Assembly: GCF_963583255.1 (NCBI RefSeq)
Contig: NC_084804.1
Span: 27,841,061 to 27,905,060 of the forward strand
DNA: 64,000 nucleotides
Direction: 5' to 3'
Source of the DNA: Pyrus communis
Taxonomy: Eukaryota; Streptophyta; Magnoliopsida; Rosales; Rosaceae
The notes under the pieces are model-generated. The model was not told the DNA's origin. It searched no databases and was given only the letters and a program-made list of their open reading frames with translations. This document shows positions 22,660 to 35,535 of this stretch, one piece after another (position 1 is the stretch's first letter; the number at the start of each line of letters is the position of its first letter). A program made the translations under genes and the position numbers.

Positions 22660-24639
22660 GGATAAGAAGAATGTTCGTCCGGCTGCACGACGTTAAAGCA
22701 AGCGTTTCTTGGGAGGCAACCCATGCATTCAACTAGAGAGGATTTGGGCGATTCACCAATTCATGCTACAAAATCAGATTTGCGTTCCTCAATCTCTATC
22801 TCTTTATTATTTTTATTTTGCCATGTTTGTTGTGTTTGTCAGTTGTGTTATTTGTTTGTTTGTTTGTGAGTCTATGCTTAAAACATTGAGGACAATGTTT
22901 GGTTTAAGTGTGGGGGGGGGGGTAAACAAAGTGTTTTTCATGCAAATTCGTGGGATTTTATCACCCATCATTTCTAAAAGTTGTTTTTCATTGTTTTGAA
23001 GTGTTTTTAGAGTGTTTTGAAGTGTTTTTATGTCTTTTGATCAGAAAATCCGAAAATTTACAAAAAAAATTACAAAACAGTTTTGAAAAACCCAGAAAGA
23101 GTTGTTTTTAAGTTGTTTTTGTGTGTTTGTTTGTGTCTTAGGATACCTTCCAACACAATGATGAGGATTTGGTTTTTAATTGCATGACTATTAAAGAATG
23201 TTGTAAACATGGCTGGAAGTTGATTTATGCTTTGGTTTATGCTTAGTTATGGTTATAGCTTATGAATTCACATGTAATTACAAAGAGAAAATCAGTTTTT
23301 GTAACATGCTTGAAGGAAGGAACTCAAACTAACACTACATCCTTGAGAGACTTGAGCCTAAAACGTTCTTTGGAGAGGATAATCTGTGATTTCTTGTTTT
23401 CTAAAGTCGTTGCATGATCTCATCATTCTTTGCTTGGTTGCTACTTGGAATGCATTTCATTATAGTTCCAAATACTAGAACTCATGCCCATTTCATTCAA
23501 AGCATGATATTGATTGCATAACATACAATAAGATGAAGTTGTTAGTCAAGCCAAAGCCAAAAAGCCTATCCCTTTTCATATGTATTGTAGGGTTAACCCC
23601 TTTTGAGCCTTATCAAAGCCTATTTTCTTTGTTAGCCACATTATCCTTACCTAGCCTAGATTAGGACGTTCCATACCTTTGTTCTTAAAGGATAGTGAAG
23701 CACGACTTAGAGTGAACTCCTTTGGTCAATATATGGCGGAAAATGAGTGTGGGGGAAGATGATAGGCCACGAGAAAAAAAGACAAAAAAAAAAAAAAGAG
23801 AAAGAAAAAAAAAAGAGAAAAAAAAAAATTCGTGGAAAAATCAAAAGAAAATAGAAAAGTGTTGAAAAGAAAGAAAAAAGAGTTGAAAAATAAGTGAGAA
23901 TGAACTCACAAGTGTTGGTTATTGAAGGAAGGGTCCAAAAGAGTAAATTTGACCCTAAATGTTGCATGAATCTTCCCTTGTGTTTAAAAGTTGATTTCTG
24001 CCATTAAAAGTGAGTTTAAGTGTCAATTTCATTACTTGGCCTCCTATTGCTTTAAGAACCTTTGTTTTTCTCTACCTTTCCTTGCTAGCCATTACCCTTA
24101 GCCTCGTTACAACCCTAAACTTCTATCTTGATGTTATGTGTTCAATATGTGGAGTTTGAATTTGGTATGAGCATATGGAATCACTGGTTCTCGTTCTAAG
24201 TAGTAGCATTCCATTCATGAGATCATATTCATGTCATTGTCGTAAATCCAGAAAATGCTTTCTTTGATATAACATATGTGAGTGTTAGTCTTCATATCTA
24301 CATCAATCTTCTCACATATACCTAGTGTAGGGTGTGAAGTTAGAAAATCTGTGTGAAAATAGAGTGCATTCTAGGGAGGAATTGAGGGAATTCTCTAAGG
24401 CATGTTACTACATTCAAAACATTGTTTTAATTGATTAAATGTGAGCTAATAAGTAGTAACTATGATTAAGTGTTTGTTGAAGTGTAAAGAAAGCTAAAAA
24501 CCGTGGGAATGATGTTCTTTAATGTGTCATGTTCGTTGGAAATCCCTGAGGTAGATGTTGGAAGGTCTAGAATGTGTTTTGTTTGTTTTGTTTATTTCGT
24601 TTTGCTCGAGGACTAGCAAAAGCTAAGTGTGGGGGAATT
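22660..24639 (+). other. Athila non-coding 3' region with two polypurine tracts
   Basis: No env-like frame recognised. A G-run follows AAGTGTGG at 22,908-22,921, and the LTR-proximal polypurine tract AGTGTGGGGGAATT lies at 24,626-24,639. An A/G-rich run lies at 23,772-23,828. Such a long non-coding stretch is usual for the Athila lineage. Confidence 0.7.
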
Positions 24640-26746
24640 TGATAGGAGCATATTTATGCTACTTAGTTATGTTGTTTCCTTGCATTTAGTGAGTTAATTA
24701 CTATGTATTTCAGTCTTTTAAGTTATTTTTGTATGTTTTTAGATCCTAATGGCAAAAGGAGCAAGAAAGTGCATTTTGAGGCTATTTGGAGCATTTTTGG
24801 GCATGGATTGGATAGCTTAACCATGGAGTAAAGAGGATGGACGAAATTGAAGTCAAGAAGGACTAGGAAAGGCTACAAATCTGGTGGATGAAGTCCTAAA
24901 GCAAAGAAGATAAGGAATAGCAAGAAACAAGGAACTTTATCCAACCTTATCTTATCATATCCTATCCAACCTTATCCTTTCCTAACTCTAACATTATCCT
25001 ATCCTATCCTATCCAAATCAGGTTAGGACTTAAACCTAGCTAATTAGAGGGGATTAATTACATATTTGAACACCTATTTCAGTTCTAGAAGTCCTATCCA
25101 AGTGCATGCTGCATGAACACCATTCCTTGTAGGTTTAGGAATTGCAATCCTTCTCCTACTCTTCTATCACATGTTCTTGTCCCTTTAGGTTTAGGAATCT
25201 GCCCTAAAACACTCCTTCTAGAACACCTTATCCTCTCCCTACATGTGTGCCGCACCTAACCTTCTAGAAATCCCTAAATCCATGCCGTGCACTACATATC
25301 CCAATCCCCTTTGGTTTCTACCTTGAATTAACCCTTTTTCAATGGGATTGTGCAATCCTTCTCCTTCACTAAGTGTGCCAAATTAGCCTATATAAACAGC
25401 CCTATGCTGCACCATTTAATCACCACCCTTCCACACAACATTCATTCATCCATTCAGAAATCCATCCTTTGCCGCAACCTTGCAACCAACCTTCCTTCAT
25501 TCCTATACTTCCAAACCTCCATCCCAACCTCCATACACCACCATCAACCCTTGCCGCACCACCATACCTTCCTAAATCCATCCAAAACCCAGAAAATCAT
25601 CCATAAAACCACCCTAGACCTTGTGCCGTGACTTAGCAAGGAAGAGGACAAGGAAGACGCAGCCTTGGGCGTTTGTGCATTCAAGTTGGAGTGTTGGAAC
25701 GTTTTTAGGTGTAATCTATCTTTTATTTTCAATGTTTAATTCTATTTTCCTTAGTTTTGTTATGAACATGAGAGGCTAAACTCGTTTTAGCCTAGGGATG
25801 CTTTGAAACCATGATTGCATTTATAATATGAGTTGATAGATTCCAGTTGTGATTTCATAAACTATGAATGCAATTTACTTAACCGTTTAATGGATAACTT
25901 ATTCTTGTATGTTGATTAGGGAGGCCTACTTAATTTGCATGCTTGAATTTGGTGCTAGAATATAAGGGTGTTTCACATAATCGTCACAAATTTATATTCA
26001 CAAGTAGTTAAGGTTGTTTTCACAATCATGTTAAGTAAATTCCTAGCATGAGTATCATGATGTCATAGTTACAAGTGCTTTTTCAATACTTATGATTTCT
26101 ATTGAACGTAATGATCTTTGACCGTATCTCTATTATGATGTCATGTAGGGAACTTTTGAAGAATGCTTTGGGTTGTCGTATGATGTCATCCAATCCACTA
26201 CCTTAAGGGAAATCTGAGGGTTAATTAGTGATGTCACGGTTAATCTGGGGTGTTGAGGTTCATGGTTTATCGGAAAAGCAACTGGAAATCAATTTATGTT
26301 AGAATGTATCATGTGTGGAGAAGTATCCCTTGGCTATCCCATCATCCATTGGTTTTTCTTAAATTCGTCCAAAAATCTGTTTTAAAGTTTTAAGTTATTT
26401 GGTTTCTTTTAAATTCGTCCAAAATCAAAACCCATTTTCTTACTTGTTCCAAATCTGTCCAAAAGAGTCTTTTTGAGTCTTTTGAGTCAAAACTAATTGT
26501 ATTTTCGTCCAAATTGAGTCCTAGAGTCTAAATTGAGTCTTTTTGGTTGTTTTGAGTCTTTAAAGTTTGTTTTTGAGTCTTTTGAGTTTATTTAAAGTGT
26601 TTTAAAGCCTAAATTCACATCTTTGAGTCAATTTTCATTAGATTAGCAATCCCTCCTAATCCCCGGCCTAGAACGATCCCTACTTATATCTATACTACAA
26701 TTGTCAAAAAGAGGGTTTAATTTGGGTGCTATCTTTTATCACATCA
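24640..26746 (+). mobile_element. Athila 3' LTR
   Basis: Begins TGATAGGAGCATATTTATGC directly after the polypurine tract and ends ATCTTTTATCACATCA, by homology with the TSD-bounded solo LTR at 431-1,873. About 2,107 bp. Contains a TTATC/CTATC-rich tract (24,940-25,020) and a GAGTC-rich stretch (26,460-26,600). Open frames near 25,350-25,630 are pyrimidine-rich artefacts. Confidence 0.85.
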
Positions 26747-26784
26747 TGAAGATAATGTCTTAAGGATCCTATAAAAGACTTAGA

Positions 26785-27128
26785 CCTGGTTTGGTACTGA
26801 GGTGATTCTGAAAAAAGCTGCTATAAAAAAAAGCTGGGAGCTGTTTTTGTGTTTGGTAAACACTCAGCTTCAGCTTTTTTTCACAGTTTTGGGTGAAAAA
26901 AAGCCAAAAACAAGAAACTGCAAAACCCAGCTTTGAAAAACCGGCTTTTTTTCACATCTATTTTACATAAAAGTTTACCAAACACTCTAATACTGTTTTT
27001 TTTTTTTTTTCAAAAGCACTTTTACAAAAAAATTTACCAAACACTTTGCTGCTTTATTTCACAGCTGCTTATTCTCACAGCACAGCAGAAGCAGCTTTTT
27101 TTCAAAGCACAGCAATACCAAACCAGCC
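26785..27128. mobile_element. MITE with CTGGTTTGGTA ends
   Basis: Left end CTGGTTTGGTACTG and right end CAATACCAAACCAG are inverted repeats. Subterminal AGCTG/CAGCT-rich stretches recur on both sides. No clear target duplication seen. About 344 bp, non-coding; probably hAT-related. Confidence 0.7.
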
Positions 27129-27767
27129 CATAGTGAGATAAATACCTAGGATAGGGTATTTATAGAGATCTTGCAAGTCCTTGTAGAGAAAGTGATTCTA
27201 ATTAAATCGGGAGACTATTTAGGAGAAAATCTAGGGTAAGATACCTAATCATCCTAGGATCATGCTTACGTTGTCTAATCCTCAAGGTATCTTAATTTGA
27301 CTTGAATTAGAGTTTCTTTACTTAGAAGTCAAGTAATGACTTTAATAGGCTTCTGTCTAACCACGAATGGTTGAGCTCACTTGGTATTTGGGCTTCATCT
27401 AACTTTGTTGACCTAACTAAGGCTAGTATATGCTGACTAAGGTAGTCCTATCTCACTAAGGTAGTCCGACTTAACTAAAGTAGTTCAATCTGACTAAGGC
27501 TAGTCCAACGTGACTAAGAAGGTTGGCTAGTTAGATTTAACTAAGATACCTATAAGAGTAACCTGTTATGATCCACATCAGACATCTTAGCTTGTTCACT
27601 TGATTGTCAAGTGCTATAGGCACTTTGATGCTTCTTACCACCTAGGTGCCACGTATCATTGACCCACATTTTTCCTTAACTATGCATTTGAGTGTGCACT
27701 CTGCTTCAGTGGATAGTTACCAACAGACCATGAGTGAATCATCCCAACATAACTTTTTTAAATGACC
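27129..27767. other. Intergenic with degenerate ~22 bp repeats
   Basis: From about 27,405 to 27,525 the motif GACTAAGG(C)TAGTCC and variants repeat about five times with a 21-24 bp period. The rest is AT-rich with nothing recognised. Confidence 0.55.
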
Positions 27768-30700
27768 TGTTGGAAATGTGCCCTAAATCCAATCATATAA
27801 TGTTACTTTACAGAAATTTCATATGTTAAACTAAACTGGTTTAATATAAGGGTAAAGATTATTGTTTAAAGTCATCTCATATAAATGTTATACGGTTAAA
27901 CAATAAGTCCGAGGAATATGTAATTAGGAGAATATGATCTAAAGAAGTTAGATTTATGAGATCATTCTCTTTCATACACATATCCTAAACGTTCATAATC
28001 ATAGGATTGCCAATTCGGCATTGACGATCCGTTAAAATCAGTACATGCTATGTCTTCTCACCGAGAGAGTCACTGGTCTCGAGTCATTGGTGTGATTGAC
28101 ACCCAGACAAGTATGTAGGTGCATAATAGAAAATGAGTCCACTGAACAAGATCAACGAGGAGTTCTCATACTCATGTCACATGAGAACTCATGGTTAGAA
28201 TCATGCAAAATAGTCCTTTGACCTAAGACACCATTGTTGTCTTATGGTTAAGACCTTAATCTTTGATTAGGTTAAAGGCATTCCATTAAGAGTGTCCATG
28301 GCATCATTGGGGTTAAGCTACCTAATCGTAGAGGCATGTGATTATGCAACAAAGGATCTCTAACCTTCAAACCGTTGAGGGAGAATACTCTATGATATGA
28401 TTAAGAGTCAATGGCCGTAACATATGAATAAAATTTAGGAAGTATGTTCCAGATCACATTTAAGGTAATCATATAACAAGATGATCACATTGGATAGTAG
28501 ACATGAATAAACTATCATCCAAACAATGTGATCAAAAGTATTGGTTTAGAGAATAACTGTATTGCATTGTAATCCCAAACTGATTAGGTTCTCCACCTCT
28601 TCTATTTAGCTTGGGTAGCCATGACATGCTGCTAGGTGTCACTCATGGTTTGTGGAAGCCCTGAATATTAGCAACCATTAATATTTTTTAAAGGGAGAAT
28701 TGAAAGTAAGTTTCAACTCACAATCAATTAGTAAGAGTTCTAATCGCCTACTGCCTCGCTATTAGAACCTAATGAATCATACATCGTGTAAGGTAGAAAT
28801 TGAAGAAACAACGGAGATGAGTAAGGATAATTAAATGGTTTAATTGTTTATGAGTAGGATTAATTAATATGTTAATTAATCAAATGAATAAGGTCATTTT
28901 AGACCTCGGGTTAGTTTTGGACCTCAGGTTAGTTTTGGGCCTTAAGGCCCAATGGGCTTCGAATGCCAAGTCTAATAACTCAGGTTGTATGACAACTTGA
29001 AAACAAAAAGGGCATGAAAGCCCAATGAACCCACATGGCCAGCAATAGAGAGTGTGAGGGAGGGTTAGTTTCAATTTCAATTATGCTACTCAATGTGTGG
29101 CTATAAAAAGGAAATGATAACCCATTCCCCCATTAGGGTTTTCAAGAGAGGAAAGAGAAACACAAAAGGCTCTTTCTCTTCTCTAGGAGGCCGGCCCTTA
29201 GGGAGGATTTCACCGGCATCAAATCCTCCCCAAGTCACTCATCTCTTCTTCAAGTCTCTCCTTGGTGTGGAAACTTAGAGGTTCCCTTTCTTGGGAATTT
29301 GAAGAATCCATTCTTCCATCCTCCTCCAAGAAATCCATGGAGAAGCAAGGAATGAAGGCCACGGAGCCAAGAAGCAAGGAATAAAGGCCCTCTCTCTTGG
29401 GTGCTTAACCTTTGCTTATGCAAAGATTATTCAACAAAGGTATAAGAAATCTCAACTCCTTTCTCTTTGATTTGAGTTGAATATTGGTTCACAACTACTA
29501 GGCTTTGAATTTTAATGGGCAAATTTTTGTTTTTGAGTACATACTAGTATTATTCCACCTTTAATTGTTAATTACATGTGTGAATCTTGCTCAGATGAAC
29601 CTAGTAAAATCAAAATTTTCCTTTAGGTGGTATCAGAGCCTAGGTCTAGTGGTTGATGAATCCCTTTGGGTTTTGTTGTTCATAGTTTATGATTTGAATG
29701 TTGTAATGGTTACAAGCATGATCTTGCTTCTTTGAATGTAAATTTTGTTTGAAAATTTGTCATCCCAAATGTTGTAGATGTAGTTCATATGAGCATGAAT
29801 TTTGGAGCTAAAATTTGGTGCCTTTTGTTTGGGGAAATTCAGCCAAATCCTTAGGTGGATTTTTTGGGTTCTTGTTTGTCTTGTTAAAATGGTTTTAAAG
29901 TAACATTAGGAACCCTTAAGTACCCGAGTATGCTAAATGTTATTTCCCTTAAGTTTGAGAGGTTTTAGGGTGTCTTTAGGTGAAAAATGTTCATGGAGCT
30001 CTTATGGGTTTTCATGGATGTATTTCAATGTTCTTGTTGTATTCTTCATATTCACAACAAAGAACATAAAGTTTTGGGTGTTTGTTTCAAAAATGTTTTT
30101 GAATTTCATTTAAAATTTGCTTGAAATAGTTGATGTGAGATGATTTGCATTATTCATATCACTATTCACATCAACACTTTGTCCATGTTACATGGAACCT
30201 TGTTTCATGGACATTACCCATCACTTTTCTTTTTGAAATTGTGACTCACCCTCTCCCTTACACACCAAAACCGGCCACCCAATAAATAGGGTACTTTTGA
30301 GGCTTTTACGTAATTACATAAAGTTTTGATACTTTTGTGTATTTGCACTTTGGTCCAAAAGTTTACATTTTTGTGTAAAGGCCCAAAATTACTAAAGGAC
30401 AAATTGTTTTGCTCCCTTGATGAAGCTTTTGTAATTGTTGAAAATTTTGGGTTCTATTTGTAATTACATGAAGTAGTGGACTTTTGTGTTTTTACAAAGT
30501 GTCCCCAAAAGTTTGTGTTTTCCATAATAGCCCAATTGTTGAGGTTATTGCATTTTGGCCCAAATTAGGTTGAGAACAAAATAGTTTTGTCTCCTTAAAT
30601 GAAAATTGGATTTTCATTTCATTTAGCTCCATTTAAATCAATTTTATAGATACAAAAGCCAAATGACATTGTTGCATTTGAGTTTAATTAGTTAAAGTGT

Positions 30701-31680
30701 TAATTAACTAAAGAAATGGTGATTATGAACCTAAGCCTACGATAATTGAACTATGTGATTGGACTTCTCTCAAACTTGTTTGAACCATGGGAACATGTAG
30801 ATTAGATTTTGGTTGTAATTTGATTTGATCAAATGTTGTAAAAGAGTATAAGCTCTTATTCACTTTAAAGTACTCCTTTCTTGTTTTATTCGATATGCAT
30901 GTAATTGTAGTTGGGTCTAGCGCCCAACCGTAGGCTTGTGTTGGATCAAATCGAAGGTTCATAGTCATCCTAAGGCCCTAAGGCAACTATATAGTCCACC
31001 AAAGAATGCAAAGCTCAAGTTAGTAGTACCATATACTCTTGCTTTAAAAACATTTTACAAGCTTAGTGGGAGTATCATATTCTACTAAATCAACCACATG
31101 GACCAATAGTTGTCTTAGGACCAAATAATTTTAATTGGACTAAAATGTATATTAACATGTGATGAGACTTAAAACCCTCAATCAAACCAATATTAAGTTG
31201 ACAAGCGTAAGAGTGCTTTGAACACTCTTTCATGGCCTTCCACCAAGGTAGGTTCTCTTTGAATGTACACAAGTGCACCGTGCTTTAACTCTACATTACA
31301 GGGGGCGCAAAGCATGCGTTTACATTTAAGGAGTCTATTCTATACATTTGATGTTATGAAGGTAGACAACGAGTGTGAACAATAAGAAGACATTATGAGG
31401 TAATGCTTGAACCCCTACACGAACAAGCATGGTGGGTAAAACTTAACTAAGTGAATGAAGTGCCAATAAGAAGATATTCTAAGGCATAAATTCGCTAGAG
31501 GCCAAATAAGATAGGAACTTACAAGAGTTGTAAATGAGCCAGAGTTATTCTCTCATTATTATTAATGCTAGCCAATAATCAGACATGATGAGGTAGGCAT
31601 GGTAATGGTGAGCCTCCCATACCTTACTAAGAGTTTCTTCCAAAACTCTTGAATTCTAATGAGGGATATGGAATTTGACA
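27768..31680 (+). mobile_element. Truncated LTR retrotransposon without coding region (LARD-like)
   Basis: Starts TGTTGGAAATGTGCCCTAAA, a common plant LTR start. The LTR runs to about 29,612, followed by a primer-binding-site motif TGGTATCAGAGCC at 29,628-29,640. The interior (29,641-31,680) has no gag-pol similarity, only AT-rich sequence with recurring TTTTGG-rich motifs. No 3' LTR is present. The element stops where inverted repeat arm A begins, so the rearrangement probably cut it. The precise LTR end is uncertain. Confidence 0.6.
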
Positions 31681-32089
31681 AATGAGAGACAATGTATTTG
31701 GAAAGTTTTGAATAAGAGGCTGTTAGAGTCTTCTTCCAAGTGCATTTTTTCTCTTATCCATTTAAATTTTCTCTCACAACACACTTGTTCTTTAGGTCAA
31801 TCACGTGACTCAAGCCAATTACCTATGCCATATGCCAGATATTTATATAGCCATGTGAGAAAGCGATGACCCAATGCCCACAAATTTGTCATTACACTAT
31901 TAATTATACTATATAAATGGTCATATTAGGTGAAAGTACCACAATATCATAGTAGTAGCAGAGTAACAATTTTGTTTCTGCTTTTATGATCTTACAAAAG
32001 AGTATGGAATACTAAACCTACCGATCCTAACCCTACCCAAAAGCATAGTTATAGGGATATCATAATCTGATCGCCAAATAAAAAAAAAA

Positions 32090-32790
32090 GGCATGGTACG
32101 TATAATTGGAAATATTTGTATTTCTTTGATCTAAAAGATGCTTACAAGTGGGGTGAATTTTCATGGTGGTTATGTTGTTTCTCTTCAACTCAATATGTCT
32201 TGGGCTTAAACATTTCCATCCTATAAATTGCAATTTAGTGTAGGAATATCGTTTGTACTAAAAAGAAACCTCATGAAGCTAAGAGGGCAAAACAAGAGTG
32301 CTTTTCACAAAAAGCAATCACCAAATCCAAAAAAGGGCACGGTACGTATAGTTGGAAATATTTGTATTTCTTTGATCTAAAAGGTGATGGTGGCTATGTT
32401 ATTTCTCTTCAACATGTGTCTTGGGTTAAACCTTTCCATCCTATAATTTGTAATTTAGTGTTGTACTATCGTTTGTATTAACAAAAAAAACCTCATAAAG
32501 CCAAGAGGGCAAAACAAGTGTGCTCTTCACAAAAAGTGATCACCAAATCAAAAAAGGGCGTGGTACGTATAATTGGAAATATTTGTATTTCTTTGATCTA
32601 AAAGATGCTTACAAGTGGGGTGAATTGTCATGGTGGCTATGTTGTTTCGCTTCAACTCAATGTGTCTTGGGTTTAAACCTTTACGTCCTATAATTTACAA
32701 TTTAGTGTAATAATATCGCTTGTACCAAAAAAATGACCTCGTAAAGACAGGAGGGCAAAACAAGAGTGCTCTTCTTCACAAAAAGTGATC
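32090..32790. repeat. Triplicated ~230 bp block in PLT upstream region
   Basis: Three consecutive units begin with GGTACGTATA(A/G)TTGGAAAT at about 32,090, 32,334 and 32,557, and each ends with a CAAAACAAG(A)GTGCT-type motif. Mirrored in the right arm at about 37,615-38,315. No coding sequence. Might hold regulatory sites, but nothing specific was recognised. Confidence 0.8.
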
Positions 32791-34331
32791 TTCAGACATG
32801 AAGGAGAAAAGGTGGCCTTTGGTACTAATGGGCACGCTTTTATATTGCCAAAGCCAATAGCAGCGATACTTCATTTAGTTGTACACTAAAGTTAATAGAC
32901 TAGAAAACGGCTTCAAAGTGGCTGTCTTGGTCTTGAGTTGGCCAATTTTGAACCGTTTTCCGGCCAAATCAAGGCGAATTAGCTATTGAGAAAGGTATCA
33001 TTCTCTTCGTCGCGTCAAGAAGTATGATTTTTGTTTTTGAATTACTCGATTTTGTTGAGTATTGAAGAAGTTATGAACGTTTAAAGTTTACCCAGTTTCC
33101 AATGAGTTTTCCAGTTTTCCCGCTGACCAATCACCTTTAAGGCTATTTTCCAGCCATCTCCGGCAACCATTGGGCTTCCAAATAGGTATAATCTTGTTCT
33201 ACAATTTCCTATCTTCACTTTGATATATTGTGGGTCGAATTTGGTTAAGAAACAATTGAGTTACGAAGCTTTGAAAATTGCCCAAACTTCCGGCCAATAG
33301 CTCCGGGACACTTAATGGAGTTTTTAACGAAATGACCAAAATAATGGATGGTGAATAATCTCAGTGACCATTTCTATTGATTTTCAATCTCAGGGACCAA
33401 AGTAATGTGTTATGCAAATCTCAGAAACCATTTTAGCTAAAATGCCATTTTCTTTTCTGTAGTTGTCCATTACAACTGGGACCTCAATCTATAATAAAAT
33501 CAACTCAGGTTGCTTGAGAGTTTCATATTAACCAGGGATGTGTGCCATGGCTCCATTAACCATTGCAAACTGCGTTCTTTCTTCTGGTTGTTTACTAGGC
33601 CACCTTTGCCTGTTCCTTTTTTCTTGGGTTAAATAGTTTCTTCTTTCTAATGATGTTACCATTCGACCAATAAAACTATTATATAAAATCACTAATTCGG
33701 TTTAGGACCTCAAACTAGTAGACCACAACTAAACCAAACTAATCTCTCTAGTGAGCGATTTGGTTTTGAGATCAATTTCCTTATAAGCAATTAAGGAAAA
33801 GGGTAACCATTCTTATTAGATAATGATCACAATTTCATACGGCACGCCGGAGGTCACATCGATCACTGAAGTTACTTTTCACTATGATTTGGTTCAACTC
33901 AAGACTTTTGGAAGTTGAAACGAAACCAATCGCACATACTAGTTTAGTTAGTTAAGTTTAGTTAACGCAATTATCATCTTAGTTTTGGCGTGTAGTGAGT
34001 GAACTCTGTAGACGCCTTTAATTAGGGAACCATATCCAACCGATTTTGCTACTTTGTGGATTCTTATTCGATGTAATCCGTTAGTAGCGTGATTCTTACA
34101 CAGTAGAGATGTCGGGACCGGATTGGATGGTTAAGAACTGACCATATTATTATGTTCTTGAACAAAAACACATTAATCCTATCCAGTATCCGCTGACAAA
34201 TGAAGATGGACTTACATGGTACAAATACACTGTCACGATGACATCTTCATGTCATTTGAGTTGTCTTTACACAAATGAAAAGTGGTGTTTGCTTTTCCTA
34301 AGCAACAATACCTCGACCAAAGGATAAAATC

Positions 34332-34340
34332 TATATAAAC
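34332..34340 (+). promoter_or_regulatory. TATA box of the left (plus-facing) PLT promoter copy
   Basis: TATATAAAC with a CT-rich leader about 35-110 bp downstream (ACTTCTCTCTTTGATAAG). On this side transcription would run into the antisense of PLT exons 2 and 1 (35,113-35,899). Confidence 0.55.
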
Positions 34341-34483
34341 AGAGCTCCACTTGTAGCTCAAGCAATATGTACTTCTCTCTTTGATAAGTGATCTCTCTAT
34401 TTCTCTCCATGATAAGTGGTCTTTCTATTCCTGTCTAATATATAACTGATCTCTCTCTCTCTCTCTCCATGATAAGTGGTCTT

Positions 34484-34600
34484 TCTTACAAAGTAGAGAT
34501 ATCGGGACCCGATTGGATGGTTAAGAACTGACCATATTATTATGTTCTTGAACAAAAACACATTAATCCTATCCAGTATCCGCTGACAAATGAAGATGGA
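34484..34600. repeat. 117 bp direct repeat of arm A interior at the A/B junction
   Basis: Repeats 34,096-34,212 (GATTGGATGGTTAAGAACTG through TGACAAATGAAGATGGA) with about four changes and is joined directly to arm B at 34,601. A CT dinucleotide tract (34,451-34,468) and a second copy of CCATGATAAGTGGTCTTTCT precede it. This looks like a template-switch scar. Confidence 0.88.
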
Positions 34601-35535
34601 CAAATAGGGATTTATGTAACCCTCTATATTGTAATATATTACACAAATTAATACAAAGAGTGATATTTCTATGCTGTCATTATTTTTTTTATTACTATAA
34701 CCTGAACATTATTATATAACATTGGAGTGTTAACCTTGATGATTATAGTTTAATCTCACATTTCTTCTAATTCAGACGTGTAATGTTAATTTCATGTTGC
34801 AACACAATTAAAAGTGAAGGCAAAGAGCCCAAAAATGAATAACGATAACGAATAATTTCATGACGTTTACTAATAATAACTTACATCTATACTGTGACAA
34901 GGCATTTATGAGTAACAAACAATGTTGGTAGTGTAATAAATCATTCAATAAGTTCACAATTATTATATATAACGTTGGATAATAAACCTTTTAACGATTG
35001 GAATGTAATTTTATTAAAACGAAAGGTACTATATATATTGTTTCCGCTGATTTTTTGACAAAAGCTTCTTAGACTTTATTATATGATAACATAACATGGT
35101 AACGTGACAAACCTCAGGAAAAGATGTGAGGAAGCCACGAAATGAGGCTGGAGAGATCTCGGCGGTGTAGACAGGAGCTATCATAAGAGCGTAGCCAACT
35201 CCAACTCCGGCAACGAATCGGCCGAACATGAGGAAGGCATAATTGGGAGCAAGGCCCATGAGGATAGCTCCAATGAAGAAAATTGTTCCGGCAAGTACTA
35301 TGGTGTACCGGCGTCCAATCCAGTCGGAGGTTCGACCAGCCAAGGCGGAGCCAATGAGGGAGTAGAGGTTCAAAGTACCGTTAAGAATTTCGACTTGCAC
35401 GTCGCTGATTTTGAGGTTTTCTTTAATGAAGAGTGACGCTCCACTCATTACACCAATATCTGTACATAAAAATGGAACAAACATGCATTCCATATGAAGT
35501 TAACTTTCTTTCAAAGTAGAAAACCACTTTTTCTT
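34601..35535 (-). repeat. Inverted repeat arm B, left
   Basis: Reverse complement of 39,736-40,670; paired positions add up to exactly 75,271 throughout. Nearly identical: within the shared reading frame I saw only two amino-acid differences, both in intron sequence before the splice acceptor. It carries part of PLT intron 1, all of exon 2 and the first 0.5 kb of intron 2. Confidence 0.95.

Larger units (their letters stand above)
18361..26746 (+). mobile_element. Athila-type Ty3/gypsy retrotransposon, 5'-truncated
   Basis: Order: gag C-terminal part, protease, reverse transcriptase, RNase H, integrase, a 2 kb non-coding 3' region with two polypurine tracts, then a 3' LTR of 2.1 kb. The 5' LTR, primer-binding site and gag N-terminus are missing; satellite units directly precede the gag remnant. 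The Athila assignment rests on protein style (DLGASINVMPYSIY protease, [15 protein letters not shown] integrase) and on the long non-coding 3' part. Three stop codons and one frameshift make it inactive. Confidence 0.88.
31682..34451 (+). repeat. Inverted repeat arm A, left (PLT promoter copy)
   Basis: Reverse complement of 35,955-38,722 (paired positions add up to about 70,404-70,406). Differences by eye are a few per cent or less. It contains a triplicated ~230 bp block (from 32,090, 32,334 and 32,557), a stretch resembling dispersed elements (about 32,930-33,440) and, at its inner end, a TATA box and pyrimidine-rich leader identical in layout to that upstream of PLT exon 1. Here, however, no exon 1 follows it on the plus strand. 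Confidence 0.93.

Noticed and set aside
25350..25631. Proline/histidine-rich ORFs in the Athila LTR
   Set aside because: Overlapping frames in a C/A-rich LTR stretch with no conservation in the related solo LTR.
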